Shown in pieces: positions 38,621 to 47,797 of a DNA stretch of 64,000 nt; within the stretch, counting starts at the first letter, position 1; each line of letters opens with the position of its first letter. The notes under the pieces were generated by a model. That model ran no database searches. It had not been told where the DNA came from and worked only from the letters and a program-made list of their open reading frames with translations. Location of the stretch: the NCBI RefSeq assembly GCF_001625325.1, contig NZ_JRQQ01000003.1:186001-250000 (forward strand), written 5' to 3'. Origin of the DNA: Croceicoccus estronivorus. GTDB taxonomy: Bacteria; Pseudomonadota; Alphaproteobacteria; Sphingomonadales; Sphingomonadaceae. The position numbers were made by a program, and so were the translations under genes.

Positions 38621-39606
38621 TGAGGGCGCTGGCTATCACCGGTTTCAATGGCATGGAGAGTGTTCATATCGTGGATATGGGCATTCCGGCACTGAATGAA
38701 GGCGAGGTGCGGATACGGGTTCATGCAGCGGGGCTCAACCCTGCCGACTGGAAGCTGGCCGAAGGATGGCTCAGCCCAGTCTTCACGCCGATATTCCCTT
38801 ATGCGCTGGGCTTTGATGCGGCGGGTGTCGTCGAGGCCGTTGGAGCAGGCGTGAGCGGCATTGTGAGCGGCGATCGCGTGGTCGCCAAGACTGCTGTCGG
38901 GCGGGGTGGGGCCGGCGGCTGTGCGGAGTTGGTTACCGTTCCGGGCCATCTGGTGTCACCTTTGCCCGACGGGCTCGGCTTTATCGAGGCGGCCGCGTTG
39001 CCGACTGCCGGAATTACCGCTTGGGAAGCGCTGTTTTGTGCGGGTGCTCTGGCGCCAGGCCAGTCGGTTCTCGTCAATGGCGGCGCTGGCGGGACCGGAA
39101 GTTTCGCAGTCTCGCTCGGGGTAATGGCAGGCGCGCGCGTTGCCGCAACGGCACGGGTGGGCAATCATGGCTATCTGGCGGATCTGGGCGCAGCATTGCC
39201 GCTCGATTACAGATGGGCAAACTGGAAACGGGCCCTGTGGACGATGTTTCCGGATGGTGTCGATGTCGTGCTCGATACGGTCGGGCAAGGCGTCCTGACC
39301 GATCCGCTCGACCTCGTCCGGGATGGTGGGGCCTTTGTCACAATCGGAACATTGGTGCCCGATGAACCCCGCCCTACAGCAGCGGAGGCCGCACGGCGCG
39401 GCATTCGAATGGTCACTGCAATGTCAAATCGCGAGCGGGAGGCGGATCAATTGCATGCTCTTGTCGCCAGGCTGGCGGAGGGAGACCTGCGGTTGCCGGC
39501 AATCGAAACGCTGCCTGTCCGGGAGGCTGCGAACGCGCTGGCGCGCCTTCGCGAAGGCCACGTTCGAGGGAAGCTGGTTGTCGATCTGGAGCAGGGATGG
39601 GCATGA
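38620..39606 (+). CDS. Zinc-free quinone-reductase-like MDR protein
   Basis: This 328-residue medium-chain reductase belongs to the quinone oxidoreductase/enoyl reductase branch. The N-terminal GroES-like domain has 'EVRIRVHAAGLNPADWKLA' and 'LGFDAAGVVEAVGAGVSG', and the Rossmann domain has 'VLVNGGAGGTGSFAVSLG'. The cysteines of zinc-type alcohol dehydrogenases are absent. The ATG at 38620 shares its A with the preceding TGA. It likely reduces a quinone or an alpha,beta-unsaturated carbonyl with NAD(P)H. Confidence 0.9.
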   Translation: MRALAITGFNGMESVHIVDMGIPALNEGEVRIRVHAAGLNPADWKLAEGWLSPVFTPIFPYALGFDAAGVVEAVGAGVSGIVSGDRVVAKTAVGRGGAGGCAELVTVPGHLVSPLPDGLGFIEAAALPTAGITAWEALFCAGALAPGQSVLVNGGAGGTGSFAVSLGVMAGARVAATARVGNHGYLADLGAALPLDYRWANWKRALWTMFPDGVDVVLDTVGQGVLTDPLDLVRDGGAFVTIGTLVPDEPRPTAAEAARRGIRMVTAMSNREREADQLHALVARLAEGDLRLPAIETLPVREAANALARLREGHVRGKLVVDLEQGWA

Positions 39607-39938
39607 TTTTCATCCTTGACCAGTTTGAATCGCATCCGGGTGACGGGGAAGCACTCCATGCGTTCTGTCACGAGCGGTACGTGCCCGGAGCGATCGCGCG
39701 CGGCATGACATTGGTGCATAGTCTGGTTTCACCACCCCTGTGGCTGGACGATGGTGCAAACCGGCTGTTCTTTCTCTGGAGTCTGGCTGACGCTGAGGCG
39801 TTCTGGGCCAAGAACAATCTTGGCCGCCGCGATCCGGACGTTCATGAACTGTGGGCCGAACTGGATTGCAGGGTTGCCTCGCGCCGTCGCGACACGATGG
39901 CCGACCAGACCTGTTTCGATGTGCTTGCCCGTGGCTGA
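39603..39938 (+). CDS. Small protein, probably dimeric alpha/beta-barrel fold
   Basis: This 111-residue protein is translationally coupled to the reductase before it (ATGA overlap at 39603-39606). The pattern of a short strand 'MIFILDQF', helix 'GDGEALHAFCHERYVPGAIARG' and strand 'MTLVHSLVSPPLW' suggests a ferredoxin-like dimeric barrel such as EthD or NIPSNAP proteins. I cannot name its family with certainty. It sits beside another protein of probably similar fold, so both may act on the same intermediate. Confidence 0.75.
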   Translation: MIFILDQFESHPGDGEALHAFCHERYVPGAIARGMTLVHSLVSPPLWLDDGANRLFFLWSLADAEAFWAKNNLGRRDPDVHELWAELDCRVASRRRDTMADQTCFDVLARG

Positions 39939-40545
39939 GCTGGTGGCCTTGTTGACCTGGCGTGATGAGGCGGGGGCTCGTGAACGGGCGGCAATCGTTG
40001 CATCACTTCGGGAAAGTTGCGCACTCGTTGCCCCATCATTGTCTGGTGGCCGGAACGGGGGTGACCTGATTGTCAGGACGACGGTATCGGATGCAGGTTC
40101 GGCCGATCCGTCTTTCGGACTTGGCGACCGGCTCGATGCAGCCGTTTCCTGCAATGACGGTGCTGTTTTCGATATGGTGGCCGGCGAAGGCAATCCGCTG
40201 GCTTCCCCGGTTTACCGGGCTGCTCTGTTCCATGCCTTGCCTCGGGCGAGCGCGGATCGTCTTGAGGCTTTCGAAGCGGAAACCGCGGCCATGCCTCGCC
40301 GGATTGCGGCGATACGTGGCTGGCGGCTGGGGCGCGTGACGCAGAGCTGTGGGCGATTTGCATGGAGTCATGTCTGGGAACAGGGCTTCGACCGTCTGGA
40401 AGGCCTGACAAAGGACTACATGATGGCCCCCTGCCACTGGGGACAGGTCGACCGCTGGTTCGATCCCGAACATCCCGATTTTGTGATCGATCCCGGCCTC
40501 TGCCATGCTTTCGCGTACAATGACCGGCATGAGAGGAGGCCATGA
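39919..40545 (+). CDS. Dabb-like (stress-responsive alpha/beta barrel) protein
   Basis: This 208-residue protein overlaps the end of the previous gene; an ATG at 39919 or GTG at 39931 could be the start. The C-terminal half ('SHVWEQGFDRLEGL', 'YMMAPCHWGQVDRWFDPEHPD') resembles the Dabb domain, and the whole may be two such barrels in tandem. Dabb proteins are small enzymes or binding proteins with few defined reactions. It overlaps the SnoaL-like gene by four bases (ATGA). Confidence 0.7.
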   Translation: MCLPVAELVALLTWRDEAGARERAAIVASLRESCALVAPSLSGGRNGGDLIVRTTVSDAGSADPSFGLGDRLDAAVSCNDGAVFDMVAGEGNPLASPVYRAALFHALPRASADRLEAFEAETAAMPRRIAAIRGWRLGRVTQSCGRFAWSHVWEQGFDRLEGLTKDYMMAPCHWGQVDRWFDPEHPDFVIDPGLCHAFAYNDRHERRP

Positions 40546-41012
40546 CGGATCGACTTGATATTCTGTGGGATATTCGTGCCATCGAGCAGGTCTATTTCCG
40601 CTATTGCGAGGTGATCGACGCCAAGGCATTCGACGATCTTGCCGATGTGTTCATGGCTGATGCGGTGCAGGATTACCGCAGCTCCAACGGCATTCTGGAA
40701 AAGGGTCTTGCCCCGCTCGTGGAACGGCTACACCGAAATATGGGGCCGCAATCGCTGTGTGGCGGAACGCAGCACAATGTCTTCAATATCCGCGTCGAAC
40801 CGGATGGCGATCAGGCGGCGGCAAAGGCGCATTTCTATGCCGTGCATGCCGGCCGGGAACACCTCGAAGGCCTGCGCTACAGTTGCTGGGGGCAGTATGA
40901 CGATCGCTGGCGCCGGACCCCGTCCGGCTGGCGGGTGGCCGAACGCCTTTATCGCAATTTCCTGACCGAAGGGCCCGTGGAGATCATCCGGGGGCGAAGC
41001 GCTTGCCCCTGA
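40542..41012 (+). CDS. SnoaL/NTF2-like protein
   Basis: This 156-residue protein has the cone-shaped NTF2 fold signature: 'DIRAIEQVYFRYCEVIDAKAF' and 'DLADVFMADAVQDYRS' at the start, then 'GTQHNVFNIRVEPDGDQAAA' and 'YDDRWRRTPSGWRVAERLYR'. Relatives include ketosteroid isomerases, SnoaL cyclases, dehydratases and small dioxygenase subunits. It ends a chain of overlapping genes from 37745 and probably acts on the same pathway compound as its neighbours. Confidence 0.88.
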   Translation: MTDRLDILWDIRAIEQVYFRYCEVIDAKAFDDLADVFMADAVQDYRSSNGILEKGLAPLVERLHRNMGPQSLCGGTQHNVFNIRVEPDGDQAAAKAHFYAVHAGREHLEGLRYSCWGQYDDRWRRTPSGWRVAERLYRNFLTEGPVEIIRGRSACP

Positions 41013-41081
41013 ACACTGTAATCCGCCGGCTTCTGGTAAAGTCCGGCCAGGCGAACGAACACCAATTCTGAGGAGAAATGA

Positions 41082-43157
41082 ATGTCGGTTACGAAGGAAG
41101 CGGCCGGTGCCGTCACTGTCCTGCGGATCGGGAACGGTCCGGTCAACGCCTTGTCGGTGGGGAACGGTTTCGTCACTGAGATCGGCGACGCGTTTGCGGC
41201 TGCCGAGGCCGATCAGGACTGTGCCGCCATTGTCATCGCCGGTGAGGGGAGAATGTTCTGCGGCGGCGCGGATATCGGTGATTTCGACGGTGATCCGGCA
41301 TCGCTGGATACCCTTCGGAACATGCAGCTTGGAGTGGAAAATTCCGGCAAGCCGGTGATAATGGCGATCCATGGCGTCGCACTGGGCGGCGGGCTGGAAC
41401 TGGCGATGGCCGGCCACTATCGGATTGCGCAGGCAGGTACGAAGCTGGGCATGCCCGAAGTCACTCTGGGGCTTCTGCCGGGCGGCGGGGGAACCCAACG
41501 CCTGCCGCGTCTGACGGGCGCTGCGGCAGCTTTGGATATGATGCTGTCGGGCAAGCCTGTTTCTGCCGAGCGGGCATTGGAAATCGGTCTCGTCGACAAG
41601 GTCGTGGAAGGCGATGTGGTGGCAGCCGCACTTGCTCTTGCGGCCGAGGCATTGCCGCCGGTACGCCCTTCAGGGGCCTTGCCCGTCCCGGCGGACAAGG
41701 CGGAGGCTGTCGAGGCGGCGCGGGCCAAATTGCGCCCGGGCGCGTTGAGCCAGGCACCGGCGCGCATTGTCGATTGCGTCGCGGCGCTGTCGGATGATCT
41801 CGCGTCGGGGCTGGCGGTCGAAGCGCGGCTGTTCGGAGAACTCATGGCATCGGAAGCGTCGCGGGGCCTGCGGCATGTGTTCTTTGGCGAACGCAAAGTT
41901 GCCCGTATTCCTGGGCTTTCCTCCGATGTGCGGCCGCGGCCCATTGCCCGGGTCGGCGTCGTTGGCGGTGGGCTGATGGGTACTGGCATTACGATCGCGC
42001 TGCTTAATGCGGGGCTGTCCGTGACAATGGTCGAACTGCGCGAGGAGGCATTGGCAAAGGCCGGTGCAACAATCGCCAAGACCATTCAACGCGACGTCGA
42101 CAAGGGGCGGATCGCTCAGGACAAGGCCGATGCGCGGCTGGCCGCTTTTACCCCGGCTGGCAGCCTCGATGCACTGGGGGATGTGGACCTCGTAATCGAA
42201 GCGGTGTTTGAAGACATCGGCGTAAAGGAAGAAGTGTTCACTGCGCTTGACCGGATCACCAAGCCGGAGGCCATTCTGGCCAGCAACACCTCGACGCTGG
42301 ACCTTGATGCCATCGCGGCGTTCGTTAGCGACCCGTCTCGCGTGGTGGGGCTGCATTTCTTCTCCCCAGCGAACATCATGCGGTTGCTTGAAGTCGTGCG
42401 GGGCAAGGCTACCGCCCCCGAAGTGCTGGTCACCGCAATGGATTTCGCCAAGCGGATCGGCAAGGTCGGCGTTGTCGCCGGGGTGTGCGACGGGTTTATC
42501 GGCAATCGCATCTTCGAGGAATATCTGCGCCAAGCATGGTTCCTGCTGGAAGAGGGTGCGCTGCCGCAGCAGGTCGATGCCGCGATGGAGGCATGGGGCA
42601 TGGCAATGGGTCCATGCCGGACGATGGATCTTGCCGGGCAGGATATCGGCTGGGCCGTCCGCAAGCGTCGCGCGGTTGAGCAGCCCGACCGCCCTTATTC
42701 GGGCGTGATTGACCGCATTTGCGAAATGGGCCGCTTCGGACAGAAGACGGGCAAGGGCATTTACCTCTATCCCGATGGCCGCACTGCCGAACCCGATCCG
42801 GAAATCGACCGCCTTATCATCGAGTATTCGGCCGAAATCGGGTTGGAACGGCGGACTATCAGCGACGAGGAAATTGTCAGTCGTTGTGTCCTCGCGATGG
42901 TGAACGAAGGGGCCCACATCGTTGGGGAGGGTATCGCCTACCGTCCGGTCGACGTCGATATGATCTATCTGTACGGCTATGGCTTCCCGAGGGAGCGGGG
43001 TGGGCCGATGTTCCATGCTGATGTGATCGGCTTGCCCGCCGTGCTGGAGAGCATCCGGACTTATGCGGCTGGCCGTCATGGCTGGGCCTGGGAACCAGCG
43101 CCTTTGCTTGTGGATCTGGCCGCGCGTGGCGAAACGTTCGAGATTCTCAACGCTTAG
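41082..43157 (+). CDS. FadB-like bifunctional enoyl-CoA hydratase/3-hydroxyacyl-CoA dehydrogenase
   Basis: This 691-residue enzyme resembles the peroxisomal bifunctional type. Residues 1-180 are a crotonase domain with the oxyanion motif 'CGGADIGDF' and catalytic Glu in 'MPEVTLGLLPGGGGTQRL'. The dehydrogenase part has the NAD loop 'VGVVGGGLMGTGITIALL', 'SNTSTLDLD' and the catalytic His in 'GLHFFSPANIMRLLEVV', ending in two C-terminal helical domains. It performs two successive steps of beta-oxidation. GAGGAGAA lies before the ATG. It is convergent with the acyl-CoA dehydrogenase at 43207. Confidence 0.93.
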   Translation: MSVTKEAAGAVTVLRIGNGPVNALSVGNGFVTEIGDAFAAAEADQDCAAIVIAGEGRMFCGGADIGDFDGDPASLDTLRNMQLGVENSGKPVIMAIHGVALGGGLELAMAGHYRIAQAGTKLGMPEVTLGLLPGGGGTQRLPRLTGAAAALDMMLSGKPVSAERALEIGLVDKVVEGDVVAAALALAAEALPPVRPSGALPVPADKAEAVEAARAKLRPGALSQAPARIVDCVAALSDDLASGLAVEARLFGELMASEASRGLRHVFFGERKVARIPGLSSDVRPRPIARVGVVGGGLMGTGITIALLNAGLSVTMVELREEALAKAGATIAKTIQRDVDKGRIAQDKADARLAAFTPAGSLDALGDVDLVIEAVFEDIGVKEEVFTALDRITKPEAILASNTSTLDLDAIAAFVSDPSRVVGLHFFSPANIMRLLEVVRGKATAPEVLVTAMDFAKRIGKVGVVAGVCDGFIGNRIFEEYLRQAWFLLEEGALPQQVDAAMEAWGMAMGPCRTMDLAGQDIGWAVRKRRAVEQPDRPYSGVIDRICEMGRFGQKTGKGIYLYPDGRTAEPDPEIDRLIIEYSAEIGLERRTISDEEIVSRCVLAMVNEGAHIVGEGIAYRPVDVDMIYLYGYGFPRERGGPMFHADVIGLPAVLESIRTYAAGRHGWAWEPAPLLVDLAARGETFEILNA

Positions 43158-43165
43158 TTGCCTGT

Positions 43166-43196
43166 CCCCCCGGCCCTCCTAGCGGGGGCCGGGGGG
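43166..43196. terminator. GC-rich hairpin between convergent genes
   Basis: CCCCCCGGCCC and GGGCCGGGGGG form a perfect 11-base stem around nine bases, directly between the stops of the FadB-like and acyl-CoA dehydrogenase genes. It lacks a T-run but its position supports termination or mRNA end protection. Confidence 0.55.
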
Positions 43197-43206
43197 GGGA
43201 ATCCGG

Positions 43207-44439
43207 TCAGCGCTTCTTGAAGCGCTTGTATTCCAGTCTCGCGATCGCACGATTGTGTACTTCGTCGGGGCCGTCAGCCAGCCTTAGTGTACGCGCGAGC
43301 GCATATGCGGAGGCGAGGGGCAAACCATCGCTAACGCCGCCGCCGCCGTGGGCCTGAATGGCATCATCCAGAACTTTCACGGCAAGCTTTGGCCCTGCCA
43401 CCTTTATCATGGCAATTTCGCGCTGGGCGGCCTTGTTGCCGACCTTGTCCATCATATCGGCGGCTTTCAGGCAGAGGAGCCGCGTCATTTCGATCTGCGT
43501 GCGTGCTTCGGCAATACGTTGCTCCCAGATTGATTGCTCAGACAGCGGCTTGCCGAAGGCCGTTCGGGAGAGCAGGCGAGGCACAGTTTCGTCGAGTGCC
43601 ATCTCCGCCAGCCCGATGGCTCGCATGCAGTGATGGATGCGGCCCGGCCCGAGCCGCCCCTGGGCCACTTCGAACCCGCGCCCTTCGCCCAGCACCATGT
43701 TGCCGACCGGGACTCGGGCATTCTCGAAAACGACCTCGCAATGACCGTGCGGTGCGTCATCATAACCGAATACGGGCAGGGCCCGGCCGATCGTCACACC
43801 TTCGGTGCCGACGGGCACAAGCAACTGGCTGTGCTGCCGGTGACGCTCTGCGTCCGGGTTGCTGAGCCCGACGACGATCATGAGTTCGCACCGTGGATCG
43901 CCTGCGCCCGAAATCCACCACTTTCTGCCGTTCACGACATAGTGATCGCCATCGCGCTCGATCCGGGTCGCGATATTCGTGGCGTCCGAACTGGCAACAT
44001 CGGGTTCCGTCATCGCGAACGCCGAACGAATTTCACCGTCCATCAGCGGGCGCAGCCACCGGGCCTTCTGGTCATCGCTGCCATAACGATGGAGCACTTC
44101 CATGTTGCCGGTGTCCGGGGCAGAGCAGTTGAACACTTCCGACGCCCAGGGAATGCGGCCCATTTCCTCCGCGCACAGCGCGTAATCGAGATTGCTGAGC
44201 CCCGCGCCATGATAGTCGTCACTGTCATGGTCTGCCGAAGGCGGGAGAAACAGATTCCACAAGCCTTCCGCCCGGGCCTTGGCTTTCAGTTCCTCGATCA
44301 CGGGCAAGACCTTCCAGCGGGTCGATCCTTCGGCAAGTTCGGTTTCATAGCGGCCACGGGCGGGCACGACGTGTTCGGCCATGAATGCCTTGACCCGATC
44401 CAGCCATTGCTGTTGCGTGGGGGAGATCTCGAAATCCAT
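43207..44439 (-). CDS. Acyl-CoA dehydrogenase family protein
   Basis: This 410-residue flavoenzyme of ordinary acyl-CoA dehydrogenase length begins [13 protein letters not shown]. It shows the FAD motif '[19 protein letters not shown]', '[17 protein letters not shown]', '[14 protein letters not shown]' and the C-terminal '[20 protein letters not shown]'. This subgroup is common in catabolism of branched or cyclic acyl-CoAs. The ATG at 44439 is preceded by GGGAAAAG. It is divergent from the flavin reductase at 44700. Confidence 0.92.
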   Translation of the reverse strand: MDFEISPTQQQWLDRVKAFMAEHVVPARGRYETELAEGSTRWKVLPVIEELKAKARAEGLWNLFLPPSADHDSDDYHGAGLSNLDYALCAEEMGRIPWASEVFNCSAPDTGNMEVLHRYGSDDQKARWLRPLMDGEIRSAFAMTEPDVASSDATNIATRIERDGDHYVVNGRKWWISGAGDPRCELMIVVGLSNPDAERHRQHSQLLVPVGTEGVTIGRALPVFGYDDAPHGHCEVVFENARVPVGNMVLGEGRGFEVAQGRLGPGRIHHCMRAIGLAEMALDETVPRLLSRTAFGKPLSEQSIWEQRIAEARTQIEMTRLLCLKAADMMDKVGNKAAQREIAMIKVAGPKLAVKVLDDAIQAHGGGGVSDGLPLASAYALARTLRLADGPDEVHNRAIARLEYKRFKKR

Positions 44440-44699
44440 GCTTTTCCCATCCGTCCCATGGGCCCCGGCGGCCCGGTTTGCTGTTCCTGCCCGGTTCGTG
44501 TCGCGCAGCACGAATTATACCTTGGCGGACTGCCCGGTGGTTTCCGGGGTGTCGAATATGGATGGCGGATCGCTCTGATCGCAAACCGGCAATTGCTCGA
44601 TCGCGGATAATATGTGGACTCTCCGGCCGAACCAACGGTGCCTGACAAGGGCGCCACAACGCTGCCGCCGAATATGGCGAACCGGGAGAATTTGACGAA

Positions 44700-45203
44700 A
44701 TGGATGAAGCAGCCAAGAAAACCGCCCTGCGGATGATCCCCTACGGCATTTATGTGCTGACGACCAAGGATGCCGCAGGCGCGCCGTCCGCTGCGACCGT
44801 CAACTGGGTAACGCAGACGTCATTCTCGCCGCCCCTTCTTGCCATGGCGGTTAAAGCGGATTCGGGCACGTACAGCGCATTCAAGGCCAGTGGTCGTGCC
44901 GTGCTGAATATCCTGGGCAAAGGGCAGCAGGGTGCAGCGTTCGCATTCTTCAAGCCTGCTGAATTCGCTGATGGGAAGCTGTCCGGTGAGCCTGTGCATT
45001 CCGCGGCAAACGGCATCCTGGCACTCGATAGCGCGGCTGCGGCAGTCGAATGCAAGCTGGTGACGATCGTCGAGGAAGGCGATCACCATATCATCGTGGC
45101 GGAAGTGACCGATGCGAAGGTGATGCGTGAGCCGGAAGGGCGTGCGGATGCCGCCGTTCTGGAAATGAAGGATCTGGGCGACAAGGTCTTCTACGGCGGC
45201 TGA
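44700..45203 (+). CDS. Flavin reductase family protein
   Basis: This 167-residue protein has the split-barrel flavin reductase fold: 'MIPYGIYVLTTKDAAGAPSA', 'NWVTQTSFSPPLLAMAV', 'FKASGRAVLNILG' and 'DHHIIVAEVTDAKV'. It would reduce FMN or FAD with NAD(P)H and could feed luciferase-like monooxygenases such as those at 1 and 11968. It lies ahead of the thiolase-RibB-amidohydrolase-Coq4 run, separated by 184 bases in which I see only a small six-base-stem hairpin at 45354-45370. Confidence 0.9.
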   Translation: MDEAAKKTALRMIPYGIYVLTTKDAAGAPSAATVNWVTQTSFSPPLLAMAVKADSGTYSAFKASGRAVLNILGKGQQGAAFAFFKPAEFADGKLSGEPVHSAANGILALDSAAAAVECKLVTIVEEGDHHIIVAEVTDAKVMREPEGRADAAVLEMKDLGDKVFYGG

Positions 45204-45387
45204 GCTTCCGTTCCGGCTTCCCCGGCAATCTCGTTGCCAACGGGAAGAGCGCTGCCCGGCGCCTGTCGGGCGATGCCGTAACGCGACACGGTTGATCGTC
45301 CAACAGTATTGGCGGTTTCGGTTGTGCGCTTGGTACGGGAATCCGTGAAGAGAAAGCCGGTTTGCGGCTTCATCATGGAGAAACGAA

Positions 45388-46590
45388 TTGCGGGAAGCAC
45401 TTATCGTCTCGACGGCGAGGACCCCGATAGGCAAGGCCTATCGGGGCTCGTTCAACGACACAGGGGCGCCTCGGCTGGCGGGCCATGCGGTCGCCTCCGC
45501 GGTCGAGAGAGCCGGGATCGATCCCGCGCGGATCGAAGACGTGGTGATGGGCTGCGCGTCGCAGCAGGGAACCCAAGGCTATAACATAGGGCGTCTTGCT
45601 GCTGCGGCGGCCGGTCTGCCGCAAACGGTATCGGGCATGTCGGTCGATCGCCAATGTGCCTCCGGCCTGATGGCAATAGCAATCGCCGCGAAGCAGATCG
45701 TCCATGACGGCATGGATGTCGCCGTGGGTGGCGGTGTCGAATCGATCAGCCTTACTCAGAACGAACACAAGAACAGTTATCGTGCCGTATCGCGTGCAGT
45801 GATCGAACACAGCCCGCACATGTATATCGCGATGATCGAGACGGCGGAGCTTGTCGCGGAACGCTATGGCGTCAGCCGTGAAGCGCAGGACGCCTATGCC
45901 GCGCAAAGTCAGCAGCGTTATGCGCATGCCCTGGAAAAAGGCCACTTCGCCGACGAGCTCGCGCCACTGGCTTCCACCATGCTGGTCACTGACAAGGAAA
46001 GTGGAGCTACGACGCCGCGCGACGTCAAGTTGATGACTGACGAGGGCGCACGCGTCGGCACCACTTTCGAAGGACTGTCGAAGCTGAAGCCCGTCTGGTC
46101 CGGCGGGGAACTGATATCCGAAGGGCGTTTCGTAACTGCTGGCAACGCCAGCCAGCTTTCGGACGGTGCGGCGGCATCGCTTCTGGTGGAAGCAAAGGTG
46201 GCGGAAGCCGAAGGATTGACGCCGCTGGGGGCCTATCGCGGCATAGCGGTTGCTGGGTGCGCACCGGAAGAAATGGGAATGGGCCCGGTCTATGCGGTGC
46301 CGAAGCTGTTGGAGCAGCATGGCCTTGGCGTTGAGGATATCGGCCTGTGGGAACTCAACGAGGCCTTTGCGGCTCAGGTTCTGCCATGCCGTGATCGTTT
46401 GGGCATCCCTGACGAGCGCCTGAATGTGAACGGTGGGGCCATCGCGATCGGCCATCCGTTCGGCATGTCGGGTGCACGCATGGTTGGCCACGCGCTGATC
46501 GAGGGCAGGCGCAGGGGCGTCCGCTATGTGGTCGTCACCATGTGCGTCGGTGGCGGGATGGGAGCTGCCGGATTGTTCGAGGTGCTGTGA
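45388..46590 (+). CDS. Thiolase (acetyl-CoA acyltransferase type)
   Basis: This 400-residue thiolase has all catalytic groups: the nucleophile Cys in '[12 protein letters not shown]', 'NEAFAAQ', His in '[13 protein letters not shown]' and the second Cys in '[16 protein letters not shown]'. The start is TTG at 45388 with GGAG seven bases upstream; the next residues '[16 protein letters not shown]' match the family N-terminus exactly. It cleaves a 3-ketoacyl-CoA. It is followed after two bases by the RibB-like gene, so they are co-transcribed. Confidence 0.93.
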   Translation: MREALIVSTARTPIGKAYRGSFNDTGAPRLAGHAVASAVERAGIDPARIEDVVMGCASQQGTQGYNIGRLAAAAAGLPQTVSGMSVDRQCASGLMAIAIAAKQIVHDGMDVAVGGGVESISLTQNEHKNSYRAVSRAVIEHSPHMYIAMIETAELVAERYGVSREAQDAYAAQSQQRYAHALEKGHFADELAPLASTMLVTDKESGATTPRDVKLMTDEGARVGTTFEGLSKLKPVWSGGELISEGRFVTAGNASQLSDGAAASLLVEAKVAEAEGLTPLGAYRGIAVAGCAPEEMGMGPVYAVPKLLEQHGLGVEDIGLWELNEAFAAQVLPCRDRLGIPDERLNVNGGAIAIGHPFGMSGARMVGHALIEGRRRGVRYVVVTMCVGGGMGAAGLFEVL

Positions 46591-46592
46591 TC

Positions 46593-47729
46593 ATGAGTGT
46601 TGTGGCCCAACTCCATCCCCCCGGAGATTTCCTCTCGACACCTGAGGAAATAATCGACGAAGCCCGCAATGGGCGGATGTTCATTCTGGTCGATGACGAG
46701 GATCGCGAGAACGAAGGCGATCTGGTTATTCCCGCCCAGATGGCCACGCCCGATGCGATCAATTTCATGGCGCGTTTCGGGCGGGGCTTGATCTGCCTCG
46801 CCATGACGCGGCAGCGGGTGGACGAATTGGGGCTCGACCTGATGAGTCAGGCTAACGGTACTCGCCATGAAACGGCCTTTACGGTTTCCATCGAGGCTGC
46901 GGAAGGGGTGACCACCGGCATCTCGGTGGCTGATCGCGCCCGCACCATTGCGGTTGCCATAGATGGAACGAAGTCGCGGGATGATATTGTCACGCCCGGC
47001 CATGTGTTCCCGTTGGTTGCGCGTGAGGGTGGCGTGCTTGTGCGTGCGGGCCATACCGAGGCGGCGGTCGATGTCGCGCGGCTGGCAGGTCTCAATCCCT
47101 CCGGCGTGATTTGCGAGATCATGAAGGATGACGGGACGATGGCGCGTCTCGATGATCTGGTGTCATTTGCCAGGCTTCATGATCTCAAGATCGGGACGAT
47201 CCGAGATCTTATCGCCTATCGTCGGCGTTACGATCATCTCGTCGAGCGGCGCGCGGAAATGGATTTCGTCAGCCGCTGGGGCGGGGAATGGAAAGCCATC
47301 ACTTTCCGCAACACGGTCAACAGCACCGAAATCGTCGCACTGGTAAAAGGCCGCATCGATACCGCGGAGCCGGTGCGGGTGAGAATGCATGTGCAGACGC
47401 CGTTTGCCGATATGTTCGGTGAAGTCAGGCATGACGGCGGCGGAATGATTGAACGCGCGATGCAGGCGATCTCCCGGGCGGAGAGTGGTGTCGTCGTGAT
47501 TCTGACCTCTCCCGCTCCCGATCTTGCCACTTGCGTGATCGAAGCGCGCCGCGCTGGGCGCGAGGAAAGCGCCGGACGCAAGGTGGAACTGCGGGAATAT
47601 GGAATAGGTGCGCAGGTGCTGGCCGATCTGGGCATCAGCCGCATCGTGCTGCTGAGCAATCGTCCGCACAATCTGGTCGCGTTGGAAGGTTACGGGATCG
47701 AGATCGCCGGAGAAGAGACATTGCCCTGA
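46593..47729 (+). CDS. ribB: RibB (3,4-dihydroxy-2-butanone-4-phosphate synthase) with degenerate GTP cyclohydrolase II half
   Basis: This 378-residue protein has a normal N-terminal RibB domain: '[18 protein letters not shown]', '[12 protein letters not shown]', '[25 protein letters not shown]' patterns. The C-terminal half is a GTP cyclohydrolase II relative, but its zinc cysteines are gone: the usual Cys-x2-Gly-Asp region is '[10 protein letters not shown]' and the CxC is replaced by 'RHDGG'. Only the first riboflavin-branch reaction (ribulose-5-phosphate to DHBP) is therefore expected. Its place between a thiolase and an amidohydrolase suggests a pathway-specific copy that boosts flavin supply. 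The ATG at 46593 follows the thiolase stop by two bases. Confidence 0.88.
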   Translation: MSVVAQLHPPGDFLSTPEEIIDEARNGRMFILVDDEDRENEGDLVIPAQMATPDAINFMARFGRGLICLAMTRQRVDELGLDLMSQANGTRHETAFTVSIEAAEGVTTGISVADRARTIAVAIDGTKSRDDIVTPGHVFPLVAREGGVLVRAGHTEAAVDVARLAGLNPSGVICEIMKDDGTMARLDDLVSFARLHDLKIGTIRDLIAYRRRYDHLVERRAEMDFVSRWGGEWKAITFRNTVNSTEIVALVKGRIDTAEPVRVRMHVQTPFADMFGEVRHDGGGMIERAMQAISRAESGVVVILTSPAPDLATCVIEARRAGREESAGRKVELREYGIGAQVLADLGISRIVLLSNRPHNLVALEGYGIEIAGEETLP

Positions 47730-47797
47730 CGGGCAGGACTAGCCCTTGCATTATTGCAAAGATTATGAGTTTAATAGGGCATACGAGAGGAGGCACT

